44,520 nucleotides of DNA from positions 1-44,520 of the forward strand of contig BTUU01000027.1 of the NCBI GenBank assembly GCA_045863555.1. The letters are read 5' to 3'. Positions 33,688 through 42,624 of the stretch are shown piece after piece. Under the pieces are notes generated by a model that was given only the letters and a program-made list of their open reading frames with translations, ran no database searches and was not told the origin of the DNA. A program made the translations under genes and the position numbers. Each line of letters opens with the position of its first letter. The stretch's first letter is position 1. The stretch comes from JACRLV01 sp045863555 (GTDB lineage: Bacteria; Planctomycetota; Phycisphaerae; UBA1845; Fen-1342).

Positions 33688-34427
33688 ATGAGCCACACGC
33701 TGGCGCTCGAAATCGACGGGCTGACCAAGGTGTACGGCAGCGGCCACACCGAGGTGGTCGCCATGCGCGACGCGCGCATGAGCGTGCATCGCGGCGAGAT
33801 TGTCGCCCTGCTCGGACCTAGCGGCGCGGGCAAGTCCACCTTCCTCCTGTGTGTCGGCCTCATCAACCCGCCGACACGCGGGCGAGTCACCATCGGCGGC
33901 GTGCCAGCGTTGGACGGCCCGCGTGCCCTGGTCGATCTCCGCCGCTTCCGGCGCGAGCGCATCGGCTTTGTCTTTCAGAAGTCCAACCTCATCCCCTTCC
34001 TGAACGCGGTCGAGAACGTGCAGGTTGTGGGTGAACTGATCGGGCGGTCGCCGTCCGAAGCGCGCCGCCGCGCGACGCAGGCTCTTGAATCGCTCGGTGT
34101 AGGCGCACGCGCGTTCAACATGCCCACCCAGCTTTCGGGCGGCGAGCAGCAGCGCGTCACCATCGCACGGGCGCTGGCGAATCAGCCCAGCCTAATCCTC
34201 GCCGATGAGCCCACAGCTGCCCTCGACAGTACACGCGGACGACAGGTGATGGAACTGTTCCGTGATGTGGCCCACGGCCGCGGGGCGGGGCGGGAGTCAT
34301 CGTCGTCACCCACGACCACCGGGCGCTGGATGTGTTCGACACAGTGTACGCGATGCAGGACGGACTGCTCCGGCCCGCAACGCTCGCGACAATCGACGCA
34401 GCGGCCGGGCAAGCAGCGATACGCTAG
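33688..34427 (+). pseudogene. Frameshifted ABC transporter ATPase (DevA/LolD-like)
   Basis: The ATG at 33688 follows GGAGG. Walker A GPSGAGKST, Q-loop FVFQKSNL, signature LSGGEQQRVTIA and Walker B LILADEPTAALD are intact. Then, at about 34278-34292, a tandem GGGGC-GGGGC duplication shifts the frame: the coding text expected is HGRGAGVIVVTHDHR (the H-loop), which appears in another frame and continues VFDTVYAMQDGLL to a TAG at 34425-34427. Removing five bases restores the full ATPase (~245 aa). As found, the H-loop His and C-terminus are lost. With the 5'-truncated permease next door, the transporter appears non-functional. Confidence 0.75.
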
Positions 34428-34784
34428 CCGTCCGTGTCGCACGCGTCCGGTCCGCTTGGGCTTTTTGGCCCAGAGGTGCGTCCGTGACCGAGATCGCCGC
34501 TTGAGCGGGCAGGGTCGCCATGCTGACCTCACGACCGCTCTCACGGCTAATGGTCTTCGTGCCAGCCCTTTGGCGCTGGTGCAGTGAACTGCGAGCTCGA
34601 ACCCTGTGGCGCGAGGTAGAGGACAGCGCCCCGGTTTGCCGCGTTTCGCGCGTGCCTGGCGGTCCGGTCACTTAAAGGCAATCGGCCCGTCGCAGGGCGC
34701 TACCTCGATCTTTAGGTGCCCAGACATGCACACACAGGCGAGTCGCTTCGCTGCATGCCTGCTTTTCGCCGATGCCCCGCTCGG
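34428..34784 (+). other. Gene-free stretch
   Basis: 357 bases between the broken ATPase gene and the DMT transporter stop. A 51-codon plus-strand frame (34520-34675, starting MLTSRPLSRLMVF) is present but has no recognisable domain. I see no terminator or promoter. Confidence 0.4.
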
Positions 34785-35867
34785 TCACTCATGCGCGTGT
34801 TGATGATGAATGTCCGGATAATGCGCGTGCGTGTGGCGCAGCGGCAAGTGAACGTGCGCGTGCGAATGCGGGCCGTGCGGGTCGATCCCCGGCGGGTGCT
34901 CATGCTGGTGGTGCTCATCGTGCTCGTGCCAGTGATCGTGCTCCAGATATCCGTGCTCATGCTCGTGTTCGTGCCGCTCCGTCAGGTGCAGCCACAGCCC
35001 CACGCCCATCAGCGCGGCCGCGACGAAGAACAGCATCGTCGGCCGCTCGCCGAGCAGCGCGATCGACAGCGCCGCCCCGACGAACGGCGCCGTCGAGAAA
35101 TACGCGCCGGTGCGGGCCGAACCGAGGTGCCGCAATCCTAGGATGAAGAGCACGAGACTCAGGCCGTAGCTGGCCAGTCCCAGCAGCCCGGCCAGCCCCA
35201 GCGTCACGGGCGAGGGCAGCGACGCTCCCAGCAGCAGGGCCAGCGTCGTGTTGCTCGCCCCCGCGGCCACTCCTTTGATCGTGGCGATTTGCACCGGGTC
35301 GGCCGCCGAAATCTTGCGCGTCAGGTTGTTGTCCAGCGCCCACGCCGCGCAGGCCCCCGCGATCGCCAGCGCTCCCCACGGCACGCCGATCTCCGGCGTC
35401 CCGCCCCACGACAGCAACGCGCCGCCGGCCACGATCGCGGCCATGCCCAGGGCGATGCGGCGGTCGAAGTTCTCGCGGAAGACGAACCACGCCAGCAGCG
35501 CCGTGAGGACGCCTTCGAGGTTGAGCAGCAGCGCTGCGCTGGAGGCTGGCGTCCGCGCCAGGCCCCACATCAGCAGCACCGGCCCGGCCACGCCGCCGCA
35601 GAGCACGACCGCGGCCAGCCACGGCAGGTCGCGGCGCGTCAGGGTCGCCTCGGCCGCGCCCGACGCCGAGCGACCGCGAACGAGCCGAAACAGCCCCAGC
35701 CCCAGGCCGGCCCCGAGATACAGCAGTCCTGCCAGCAGCACGGGCGGCACGTCGCCCAGCAGCGACTTGGCCAGCGGCGTGCTGGCGCCGAAGAGCACGG
35801 CGGATGCGATGGCGAACAGGATGCCACGGCGATCGTTACTGTGAACCTCGAACATACGGGCAATCAT
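34785..35867 (-). CDS. DMT/EamA-family permease with a His-rich tail
   Basis: 360 aa. Ten hydrophobic segments and the EamA duplication are evident: repeat 1 starts ILFAIASAVLFGASTPLAKSL, repeat 2 starts WGALAIAGACAAWALDNNLTRK. The last ~60 residues form a cytoplasmic or periplasmic tail with about 25 His interspersed with Asp/Glu (HEHEHEHGYLEHDHWHEHDE, and HPHGPHSHAH-like units), unlike ordinary EamA proteins. This suggests a metal such as Ni, Zn or Co is sensed, bound or transported. Start at 35867 or the ATG at 35855; neither has a good ribosome-binding site. Next to metal ATPase and copper genes. Confidence 0.88.
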   Translation of the reverse strand: MIARMFEVHSNDRRGILFAIASAVLFGASTPLAKSLLGDVPPVLLAGLLYLGAGLGLGLFRLVRGRSASGAAEATLTRRDLPWLAAVVLCGGVAGPVLLMWGLARTPASSAALLLNLEGVLTALLAWFVFRENFDRRIALGMAAIVAGGALLSWGGTPEIGVPWGALAIAGACAAWALDNNLTRKISAADPVQIATIKGVAAGASNTTLALLLGASLPSPVTLGLAGLLGLASYGLSLVLFILGLRHLGSARTGAYFSTAPFVGAALSIALLGERPTMLFFVAAALMGVGLWLHLTERHEHEHEHGYLEHDHWHEHDEHHQHEHPPGIDPHGPHSHAHVHLPLRHTHAHYPDIHHQHAHE

Positions 35868-36132
35868 AGCGACGCATCGACGAAGCGCGGCTCAGGTGCT
35901 GTGTTCCTCGCATGATGCCCGTCGCGTGCCGACCATCTGGACACTCGCCCGGGCACGCCCGGATAATCCGCCGGATTCGTTGGAGTCCCCGCACGGCCGT
36001 GGAGCGGCAACCGATACCACCCCGACTGCGCTGCCAGTCATGGCTATCAACCAAGGGAACTCCAGGCGTCTGAAGCTCAGAAGCAATGGTCGCGCGCCGC
36101 TTCGAAACGCAACATCGAGAGGATCAGCCGAA

Positions 36133-36888
36133 ATGATGCCATCACCGACGCCGTCCCGGTTCGGTCTGCCTTTCGTCGCGGCGGCGCTCGCGTGCGCCGC
36201 TGGCTGCATCGCGCCTGCGACTCAGGTTACGCAGTACGGGCGCATGCGTGAAGTTCTCCGCGACGGCCAATCACAGCCGCGCATCGCACTGTCCGAGGTA
36301 ACGGTTCGCCCGAACGCGCATGCCATCGGCGCGCTCGCCGACCTGGACGGGGAGATCACGATCGTGGACGGCGTTGCGCTGGTGTCGCGCGTGCGTGACG
36401 GTGCGCTCGCCTCGGGGCCGCCAGTTCCCGGGGACCGCGCAACGCTGCTTACGCTCGCCTATGTCGAGCGTTGGCACGGTGCGGCGCTTGGGTCAGCGGT
36501 CGGCGACCGCGAACTGGAAACGACTGTCGAGGAGATCGCCCGGAACGCCGGCGTCGCGGTCGATGAGCCGTTTCCGTTTGTCGTGGAGGGAGAGCTGACC
36601 GCGCTTGACATGCACGTCATCAACGGGGAATGTCCGCTGGCGGGCGCGCGCGACGAGGCTGGCGCGAAACCGGGGCCACGGGCGCCGTATCAGCTGCGGT
36701 TGGACCGCCCGACCCGCGGCAAGCTGGTCGGTTTCTTCGCGACGGGCCGGGAAGGGGACATGACGCATCACGGAACGCGCATTCACGTTCATGTCGTGCT
36801 GGAGCATGAAAGAAGAACGGTTACTGGGCATGTCGAACGCGTGTCCGTCGCGGCAGGTGCGGAAGTTCGCGTGCCGCACCCGCGATGA
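36133..36888 (+). CDS. Acetolactate decarboxylase-like lipoprotein
   Basis: 251 aa. A longer upstream frame is open, but the ATG at 36133 follows GAGAGGAT and starts a signal peptide with lipobox (ALACAAGC). The remainder looks like PF03306 acetolactate decarboxylase: YGRMREVLRDG, a GALADLDGEITIVDG core strand, PFPFVVEGELTAL, GKLVGFFATGREGDM, and THHGTRIHVHVV...GHV, which supplies the zinc-binding His set seen in the family (HxH...H). Normal enzymes are cytosolic; a lipid anchor and extra N-terminal segment are unusual. It may act on extracytoplasmic alpha-keto acids or have lost activity. Confidence 0.8.
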   Translation: MMPSPTPSRFGLPFVAAALACAAGCIAPATQVTQYGRMREVLRDGQSQPRIALSEVTVRPNAHAIGALADLDGEITIVDGVALVSRVRDGALASGPPVPGDRATLLTLAYVERWHGAALGSAVGDRELETTVEEIARNAGVAVDEPFPFVVEGELTALDMHVINGECPLAGARDEAGAKPGPRAPYQLRLDRPTRGKLVGFFATGREGDMTHHGTRIHVHVVLEHERRTVTGHVERVSVAAGAEVRVPHPR

Positions 36889-36977
36889 GCGGAATCTGAC
36901 TGGGTCCACGGACAAGTGCTGGCGGCAGTACGGTCACGTTCGAGCTGATGACGCACCACCCCAGGGATGGCTCGTGC

Positions 36978-37271
36978 TCATCGTCGTCTTTTCGCTTCTT
37001 TGCGGGCCTGCATCCACAAGAACGGGATCGCAATCGTGGTACCCGTGAACGAAATCGCAAAGACTAGCCCCACGTCGACGCTGAGGAGGTGGCCGTACTG
37101 GCGATAATGGTGAAGATTTTGGGCGATTACCATCCAATCGAGCAAGAAAGAGAATGCTGCAAACGGGATCAGCCACAAAAGCAGGTTGCGAATTCCGGGG
37201 AGTCGCACGGACCCCGGCCGCTTTCCGTCGGACCGCCCTCTTCGATTTCGACGTTGCGCCTTGCCGGGCAT
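36978..37271 (-). CDS. Small two-TM membrane protein
   Basis: 97 aa from the ATG at 37271; a GTG at 37283, abutting the ATPase stop, is possible. A basic N-terminus (KAQRRNRRGRSDGKR) precedes two TM segments: LLLWLIPFAAFSFLLDWMVI and VDVGLVFAISFTGTTIAIPFL, with a basic tail KEAKRRR. No family recognised. It follows the Zn/Cd ATPase gene on the same strand and could be an accessory. Confidence 0.6.
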   Translation of the reverse strand: MPGKAQRRNRRGRSDGKRPGSVRLPGIRNLLLWLIPFAAFSFLLDWMVIAQNLHHYRQYGHLLSVDVGLVFAISFTGTTIAIPFLWMQARKEAKRRR

Positions 37272-37283
37272 ACTCGTCCGCAC

Positions 37284-39440
37284 TCACTTGTTCCGCGTGC
37301 CAAGTAGCCTCAACGAATTTGACACTACTAGTAGAGACATCCCCGTGTCGGCCGCGATGGCCGCCCACAGGCTCGCATACCCCGCCAGCGTCAAGAGAAT
37401 GAACGCGGCCTTCACCGCCAGCGACGCGACGATGTTTTGGCGGATGATGGCCAGCGCGCGGCGCGAGTGGCGGATCAGCCACGGCAGGCGCGACAGGTCG
37501 TCGCTCATCAGCGCCACGTCGGCCGTCTCCAGGGCCGCGTCCGTGCCGGCCGCGCCCATCGCGATTCCCAGCGTCGAGCGGGCCAGCGCGGGGGCATCAT
37601 TCACGCCGTCGCCGACCATCGCGACCGCGCCGTAGCGCTTTACTAACTCCTCGATGGCCGCGACTTTCTGCTCCGGCAGCAGCTCGGCCCGCACCTCGTC
37701 CACGCCGGTCGCCGCCGCGACGGCACGCGCAGTCCCGTGGTTGTCGCCGGTCAGCATGATGACGTGCTCGATGCCGGCCGCCCGCAGCGCGGTGACCGTC
37801 GCCTGCGAGGCGTCGCGCACGCGGTCGCCCACGGCGATGAAGCCGCACACATGCTCGTCGTTGCCGACGACGACGATGCTCGCGCCGGCGGCGGAGAGGG
37901 CTTCCAACTGGGCGTGCAATTCGGGCGATTCCTGCGCCCGCTCCTCCAGCAGCCGGTGCGAGCCGATCCAGACGGCGTTGCCGGTAAGCCTGGCTGTGGC
38001 GCCTTTGCCCTTCAACGTCTGGTAGCCATCCACCGGCGTGGGTCGCACGCCCTTGGAATCGGCGAAGCGGACGATCGCCCGTGCCAGCGGATGCTCCGAC
38101 CGCTGCTCGATCGCGGAGGCGATTTCGAGCAGCTCGCGCTCATCGTGCCCGACCAGCGGAACGACCTGCTGCACCTGCGGCTGGCCTTCGGTGAGCGTCC
38201 CGGTCTTGTCGAGCGCGATGGCCGTCAGCCGCGCCGGGGTCTCGACGTGCAGGCCGCCCTTGATTAGGACACCATGCCGGGCTGCGCTGGCCAGCGCGGC
38301 CACGATGCTGACGGGCGTGGAAATCACCAGCGCGCAGGGACACGCGATCACGAGCAGCACTAGCGCCTGGTAGAACCAGAAGGCGAATACCCCTCCGAAG
38401 AGCATTGGCGGGATTGCCGCGACCAGGATGGCGAGCACCATGACGGCGGGTGTGTAGTAGCGGGCGAATGTCTCGACCCACTGTTCGCTCGGCCCGCGCT
38501 TGGCCTGGGCGTCACCGACCATTCGCGTGATCCGCGCCAGCGTCGTGTCCGCGGCGACTTTCGTGGTGACGAGCTCGACGGCGCCGTCCTCGTTGATGGT
38601 GCCAGCGAAGACTTCGTCGCCGACCGCCTTCGGCACGGGCCGCGATTCGCCGGTGATGGGAGCCTGGTTGGCGGTCGTCTCGCCTTTCGTGATCCGCCCA
38701 TCGAGCGGGAACTTCTCGCCCGGCTTGACGACAACCGTGCCGCCAACCGGTACATCGGTCACGTCGCGCGACTCTTCTCGCCCGTCCGCTGACAGGACCG
38801 TGGCCCGCGGTGGACTGAGCGCCATCAAGGCCGCGACGGCGCGGCGGGCGCGTCCGACGCTCCAGGATTCGAGCGTCAGCGATAGTGCGAAGAGGAAGGC
38901 GACCGTCGCGGCTTCCATGAGCTCGCCGATGGCAATCGCCCCCGTCACCGCGACCGTCATGAGGAGGTTCATATCCGGGCGGAGCCGAAGCAAGGCGAAC
39001 CACGCTTTCGGCAGGATGTACCAAGCGCCGGCGACCGTGGCCGCGATATACAGGCCTCGGCTGAGCCAGGGCGGTGCGTCGCCCGCGCCGATGGCCGCGG
39101 CCCAATCCATGCTCGCGCCGTGAACGACAAAACCAATCAGCAGCAGGAGTCCGCTCAGGGCAGTCATGAGTGAGCGGCCCTGTTGATACCAGCGGGTATC
39201 GTGCGAAGCGGTCTTTTCTTTCCCCGCCGCGGGCACACTGGCGCGCATCCCGGTTTTCGCGACGGCCGCCTCCAGGTCGCGTGGCTGAATCCGTGCCGGG
39301 TCATACGCCACGGTCATGCGGTTGTTGAGGATGTCAAACGTCAGATCCTGCACGCCGGGAAGCGGTCCGAGCGCGGCGCGCAGCGTGTCCACTTCCTCCG
39401 CGCAGTGAAGACCGGAGACGTCGTAGGTCAATCGGTCCAT
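37284..39440 (-). CDS. P1B-2-type Zn/Cd/Pb-exporting ATPase
   Basis: 718 aa. The N-terminal HMA-like domain has LHCAEEVDTLR, i.e. Cys followed by Glu-Glu, not CxxC. CPC in TM6 (VIACPCALVISTPVSIVAAL), DKTGT site, HP motif (RSEHPLARA), GDGVNDAPAL. TM7 has a Lys (AVKAAFILLTLAG) and TM8 an Asp (ADTGMSLLVVSNSLRLL), which mark Zn2+/Cd2+/Pb2+ specificity. ZntA/CadA-like size. The start overlaps the upstream lpxA-like gene by 13 bases. A small membrane protein gene follows directly. The cluster probably handles Zn or Cd, complementing the copper island. Confidence 0.93.
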   Translation of the reverse strand: MDRLTYDVSGLHCAEEVDTLRAALGPLPGVQDLTFDILNNRMTVAYDPARIQPRDLEAAVAKTGMRASVPAAGKEKTASHDTRWYQQGRSLMTALSGLLLLIGFVVHGASMDWAAAIGAGDAPPWLSRGLYIAATVAGAWYILPKAWFALLRLRPDMNLLMTVAVTGAIAIGELMEAATVAFLFALSLTLESWSVGRARRAVAALMALSPPRATVLSADGREESRDVTDVPVGGTVVVKPGEKFPLDGRITKGETTANQAPITGESRPVPKAVGDEVFAGTINEDGAVELVTTKVAADTTLARITRMVGDAQAKRGPSEQWVETFARYYTPAVMVLAILVAAIPPMLFGGVFAFWFYQALVLLVIACPCALVISTPVSIVAALASAARHGVLIKGGLHVETPARLTAIALDKTGTLTEGQPQVQQVVPLVGHDERELLEIASAIEQRSEHPLARAIVRFADSKGVRPTPVDGYQTLKGKGATARLTGNAVWIGSHRLLEERAQESPELHAQLEALSAAGASIVVVGNDEHVCGFIAVGDRVRDASQATVTALRAAGIEHVIMLTGDNHGTARAVAAATGVDEVRAELLPEQKVAAIEELVKRYGAVAMVGDGVNDAPALARSTLGIAMGAAGTDAALETADVALMSDDLSRLPWLIRHSRRALAIIRQNIVASLAVKAAFILLTLAGYASLWAAIAADTGMSLLVVSNSLRLLGTRNK

Positions 39441-39832
39441 ATGTCGCTCGCCCTCGTCTCAAAGTGCGGGATGCGGTTTGTACGCGCGCGACGCGGCAGG
39501 GTGCCGCGTTTCGACGGTTTGCGGAGGAACTGAACCACCGTCCGCCCCGAATTCGTCACGACCGGCTGGGCCAGTTCAGCGCATGCTGCCCGGAAGAGGC
39601 GCCCGGACCGATAGAGCACGCGATACGCGCGGCGTAGTTCGTCACGCTCGGCAGACGGCACATTGGCACACCGCAATCCGACGACGTTGATGCCCGTACA
39701 TGCATCGCCGTTGACGCCCACCGTCATGAACGGGGGCACGTCCATCGCGATCTTCACCACGCCGCCGATCGCGGAGGAAGGCACGATCACCCAACGGCTC
39801 TTGATCGAATAACGAAGGCCGGCTTCAAGCAT
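39428..39832 (-). pseudogene. lpxA: lpxA remnant: C-terminal domain of LpxA acyltransferase
   Basis: 134 aa in a frame starting at the ATG at 39832, just inside the end of lpxD. Only the last LbH strand and the helical C-terminal domain are visible: KIAMDVPPFMTVG, then GINVVGLRCANVP, DELRRAYRVLYRSGRLFRAACAEL and VVQFLRKPSKRGTL. These are diagnostic of LpxA. LpxA is normally ~260 aa with a full left-handed beta-helix; here ~120 residues are missing. The frame remains open and is translationally coupled, so it may be a functional C-terminal remnant or a pseudogene. It overlaps the Zn ATPase start. Confidence 0.6.
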
Positions 39833-40976
39833 CGGTGCTTCCCCTTGCGTTGGAGACACAGGCCTGTTGGTTGTGTGAGGACACCGCACCGGGCGTAGTG
39901 AAGGACTCAGCGCTGAAGATGCGCGACTGGACCCCGTGCAGCAGTGCCTCAAGTTCAGCGACGCGCCGCTCCAATTGCTTTACGTGAGACCTTGATTCAT
40001 GGGCCCGCCGGATGGCGGCGACCGCACGATTGTGCTCGACGCGCGGCCGCGCCGGCATGCCTGCATAATCGCCCGGAACCGTGATGTTCTTCGTGACAAT
40101 CGCTGTCCCTCCGATGCGCGCACTATCGCAGATGCCGACCCCATCCGTCGCGCCGGCCCGGCCTCCCATGATCACGCCGTTCCCCAAGGAAACGCTGCCG
40201 GAGATGCCGACCTGCCCCACCAGGATGCAGTGCGCGCCCAGCCGGCAGTTATGTGCGATCTGCACCAGGTTGTCGATTTTGGTGCCGCGGCCGATGACGG
40301 TGGCGCCCACCTTCGCCCGGTCGATGCAACTATTCGCACCGACCTCAACGTCGTCTTCAAGGATGACGATCCCGACGTGCGGTATGCGGCGATGCACGCC
40401 GTCCCGAAAGATGAACCCAAAGCCGTCCGAACCCACGACCGCGCCGGGCTTGAGCACAACCCGGTCCCGGAGGATGCAGCGATCGCCGATGGAAACATTA
40501 GGAAAGATTTCACAGCCCGCGCCGAGCTTGCAACCCGATCCGATGCGGACTCCTGGATGCAGGACGCATCCGTCACCGACATACGCGTCAGGTCCTACAT
40601 GCACGAACGCTCCGATCCGTACACCCGCGCCTAGTTTCGCATTCGGCGCAACGACAGCGGCGACATGAACTCCTTCATCGGGGATGGCGATCGGAATGCG
40701 GAATCGCTCAAGCACACAGGCAACGGCCTGCTCGGGGTCGGCAGTAAGGATGGCGGGCACCGGAACGTCGCCGAGCGCGGCGGACGTGATGACGGCGGCC
40801 GCGCGGCAGGTGCGCAACGCGGCAACGAACCTCGGATGCGACAGCCACGTGATCTCGTCCGGAGCCGAATCCGCGATTGAAGCTACGCCCGCAATGAGGA
40901 TGTCGGGCCTCGCGCCGCGCAGTTCTCCTCCGACCATCTCACACAGTTCACCGAGCGTCACCGCGTGTTGCATCAT
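39825..40976 (-). CDS. lpxD: LpxD: UDP-3-O-(3-hydroxyacyl)glucosamine N-acyltransferase
   Basis: 383 aa from the ATG at 40976; an ATG-ATG pair with GGAG upstream. The N-terminal uridine-binding domain (~1-105) is followed by a left-handed beta-helix of hexapeptide repeats (IGAFVHVGPDAYVG, ILRDRVVLKPGAVVG), including the catalytic region NLVQIAHNC with the active His. A C-terminal helical segment (HVKQLERRVAELEALL) and a disordered tail end it. It transfers an acyl chain in lipid A synthesis, third step, so the host makes lipid A-like molecules. Coupled to the upstream 94-aa gene by a four-base overlap. Confidence 0.95.
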   Translation of the reverse strand: MMQHAVTLGELCEMVGGELRGARPDILIAGVASIADSAPDEITWLSHPRFVAALRTCRAAAVITSAALGDVPVPAILTADPEQAVACVLERFRIPIAIPDEGVHVAAVVAPNAKLGAGVRIGAFVHVGPDAYVGDGCVLHPGVRIGSGCKLGAGCEIFPNVSIGDRCILRDRVVLKPGAVVGSDGFGFIFRDGVHRRIPHVGIVILEDDVEVGANSCIDRAKVGATVIGRGTKIDNLVQIAHNCRLGAHCILVGQVGISGSVSLGNGVIMGGRAGATDGVGICDSARIGGTAIVTKNITVPGDYAGMPARPRVEHNRAVAAIRRAHESRSHVKQLERRVAELEALLHGVQSRIFSAESFTTPGAVSSHNQQACVSNARGSTDA

Positions 40977-41257
40977 GTCTCGTCTCCCATGCCGAAGTCT
41001 GGCAGCGGAAAGTCCGGCGGGTTGTCGCAGTACATCCAGACGTGGTCCACGTGCGCCTTGTTCGGCGGGTTCATCGCCTGCTGCCAGAAGTTCAGCATCG
41101 CCTGAGCGAGCTGATGCTCCGAGATCACGTCGTGTTCGTACGTCGCCGTCACGTTCGGATTGAGCACGAAGCCGGCGTTCTGGAGAATCGTGCGCAGGCG
41201 ATTGCTGAGCTGGCCGTCCTCCTCGCCGTCCACGGAATATCTGACGATCGCTCTCAT
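40973..41257 (-). CDS. Conserved-looking 94-aa hypothetical protein
   Basis: 94 aa with an AGGAG site. The sequence begins MRAIVRYSVDGEEDGQLSNR and continues with a strand-helix pattern, NAGFVLNPNVTATYEHD and LAQAMLNFWQQAMN, ending in an acidic tail (WMYCDNPPDFPLPDFG). No signal peptide or TM. Its stop overlaps the lpxD start (ATGA), hence co-translated with it. I have the impression of having seen this type of small protein elsewhere but cannot name a family. Confidence 0.65.
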   Translation of the reverse strand: MRAIVRYSVDGEEDGQLSNRLRTILQNAGFVLNPNVTATYEHDVISEHQLAQAMLNFWQQAMNPPNKAHVDHVWMYCDNPPDFPLPDFGMGDET

Positions 41258-41788
41258 GGTACAAACTCCTGCTCATGCCCCGATGGTGGCCGTGGCCGTC
41301 TCGCTCCACAGTGCCTTCCGGTCCTCGGCGTTCATTCAGCGCAGCAAGTAGTGGGCGTTTTTGCCGCTTGTCGGACCTGTCGAAATCCAGCGTGCATGGC
41401 AGCCCCGCGGCCGACCTGCGTCAAAGAACCGGCGATCCGCCCCACCCGCGAGTCCGCGCCACCCAGGCGGCGCTGTCCCGACCAGCCTCGTTCCCTGTCG
41501 GAGCGCCGAGCGCACCGGTCGGCGGGGGTGGTTCCCACGCCAGAGAGCGGACCTTCCCATCCGTGGCCGCGGGCCGGTCCGCGACGAAAGACTCCAGTTG
41601 TTATTGGTCGTACTGCGCTGCGGGCGTCCCAACCGCGCGAAAGGTCTCGCTCGAACCCTCCGGAACCACTCGCGTCGCCGAGGTTCTGCAATTTTTCGGG
41701 CGCGGCGCGCGTTATACTTATGAGTGGTGTTGCCGCGATTGTTCTGCACGCCCGCGGGCTTCCAGCGACAACGCCCGGAGGAACAACC
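41258..41788 (+). other. Gene-free stretch with a likely plus-strand promoter
   Basis: 531 bases between the 94-aa gene and the Gly-rich secreted protein. TATACT at 41713-41718 is a good -10 box facing the secreted-protein gene; the -35 is not convincing. Several overlapping frames here lack domain or ribosome-binding support. Confidence 0.4.
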
Positions 41789-42556
41789 ATGCAGCGCACC
41801 GCTTCCATCCTGCTTGTCGCCACGGTGAGTTTCGCGATCTTCACGACATCCGGCACATCCGCGCAGGCCGTCGCCCAGGGCAAGCCCGCCGCAGTCGAGT
41901 CGGCATCGTCGAAAGTGATCGACGGCGTCACGTACTACTACGACGCGAACGGCAATCCGCTCTACAAGGACGATCCCGTTCACTACACGCCGGCGCGGCG
42001 CTTCTTTTACCGCAACGGCGGCTGGGTCATGGCGCGCATCGGCAACGGCCACCACCGCTCGCGCTACGCGAACACCGGCCTGCACAAGCGCCGCGGCACG
42101 GCTGGGCAGAGCGCGCAGCCCGGCAGCGGGACGCAGTTTCGCAAGCAGGTCGAGCGGCGCGGACAGTCGGGCACGACACAAGCGGGGCAGAACGCAGCGG
42201 GCGGCAAGCAGGCGGGCAAAGATGTTCGTGCCGGGCGGCAAGGCGGCAAACGCGCACAGTCCGCCAACAGCGGATTGGCGCAGGGTGCGCGCACGTCGAA
42301 AGCCGGCAGGGATGCAGCCAGCGACAAGACTGGGCGCGCGACCGATAGTGGTCAAACCGGCAGTGGAAACAAATACGGGGCGGGCGCTGCGAGCGGCGGA
42401 CGATCCGGCAACGCGGGGAAATCCGGGTCGAGCGCGAGGGGCGGCGGACGATCCGGCGCCGGAAGCAAATCGGCTTCCAGCACGGCGCGCGGCGGCGGCA
42501 ACGGCGGGAAGTCCGCCGGCAGCGCCGGGCGGGGCGGTCGACGCGGTCCGAAGTAG
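41789..42556 (+). CDS. Secreted low-complexity Gly/Ser/Arg/Lys-rich protein
   Basis: 255 aa, GGAGG upstream. Signal peptide to about residue 30 (GTSAQAVAQG). A short folded-looking part (KVIDGVTYYYDANGNPLYKD, then PARRFFYRNGGWVMARIG) precedes a long low-complexity basic tail of Gly, Ser, Ala, Arg and Lys (e.g. SGNKYGAGAASGG) with almost no hydrophobic residues, probably disordered and cationic. It might bind polyanions such as nucleic acid or LPS. No family recognised. Confidence 0.65.
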   Translation: MQRTASILLVATVSFAIFTTSGTSAQAVAQGKPAAVESASSKVIDGVTYYYDANGNPLYKDDPVHYTPARRFFYRNGGWVMARIGNGHHRSRYANTGLHKRRGTAGQSAQPGSGTQFRKQVERRGQSGTTQAGQNAAGGKQAGKDVRAGRQGGKRAQSANSGLAQGARTSKAGRDAASDKTGRATDSGQTGSGNKYGAGAASGGRSGNAGKSGSSARGGGRSGAGSKSASSTARGGGNGGKSAGSAGRGGRRGPK

Positions 42557-42624
42557 TCGTCGAGTCCCTCGATTCACCATCATCGCACTCCCGACGAGCG
42601 GGGCCACTCACACACGAGCGCCGC

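Noticed and set aside
34520..34675. 51-codon frame in the gap after the ABC ATPase
   Set aside because: Weak ribosome-binding site and no recognisable motif; only noted in the gap entry.
41336..42607. Long minus-strand frame (423 codons)
   Set aside because: Antisense to the Gly/Ser/Arg-rich secreted protein; its composition mirrors that gene and it has no start signal.
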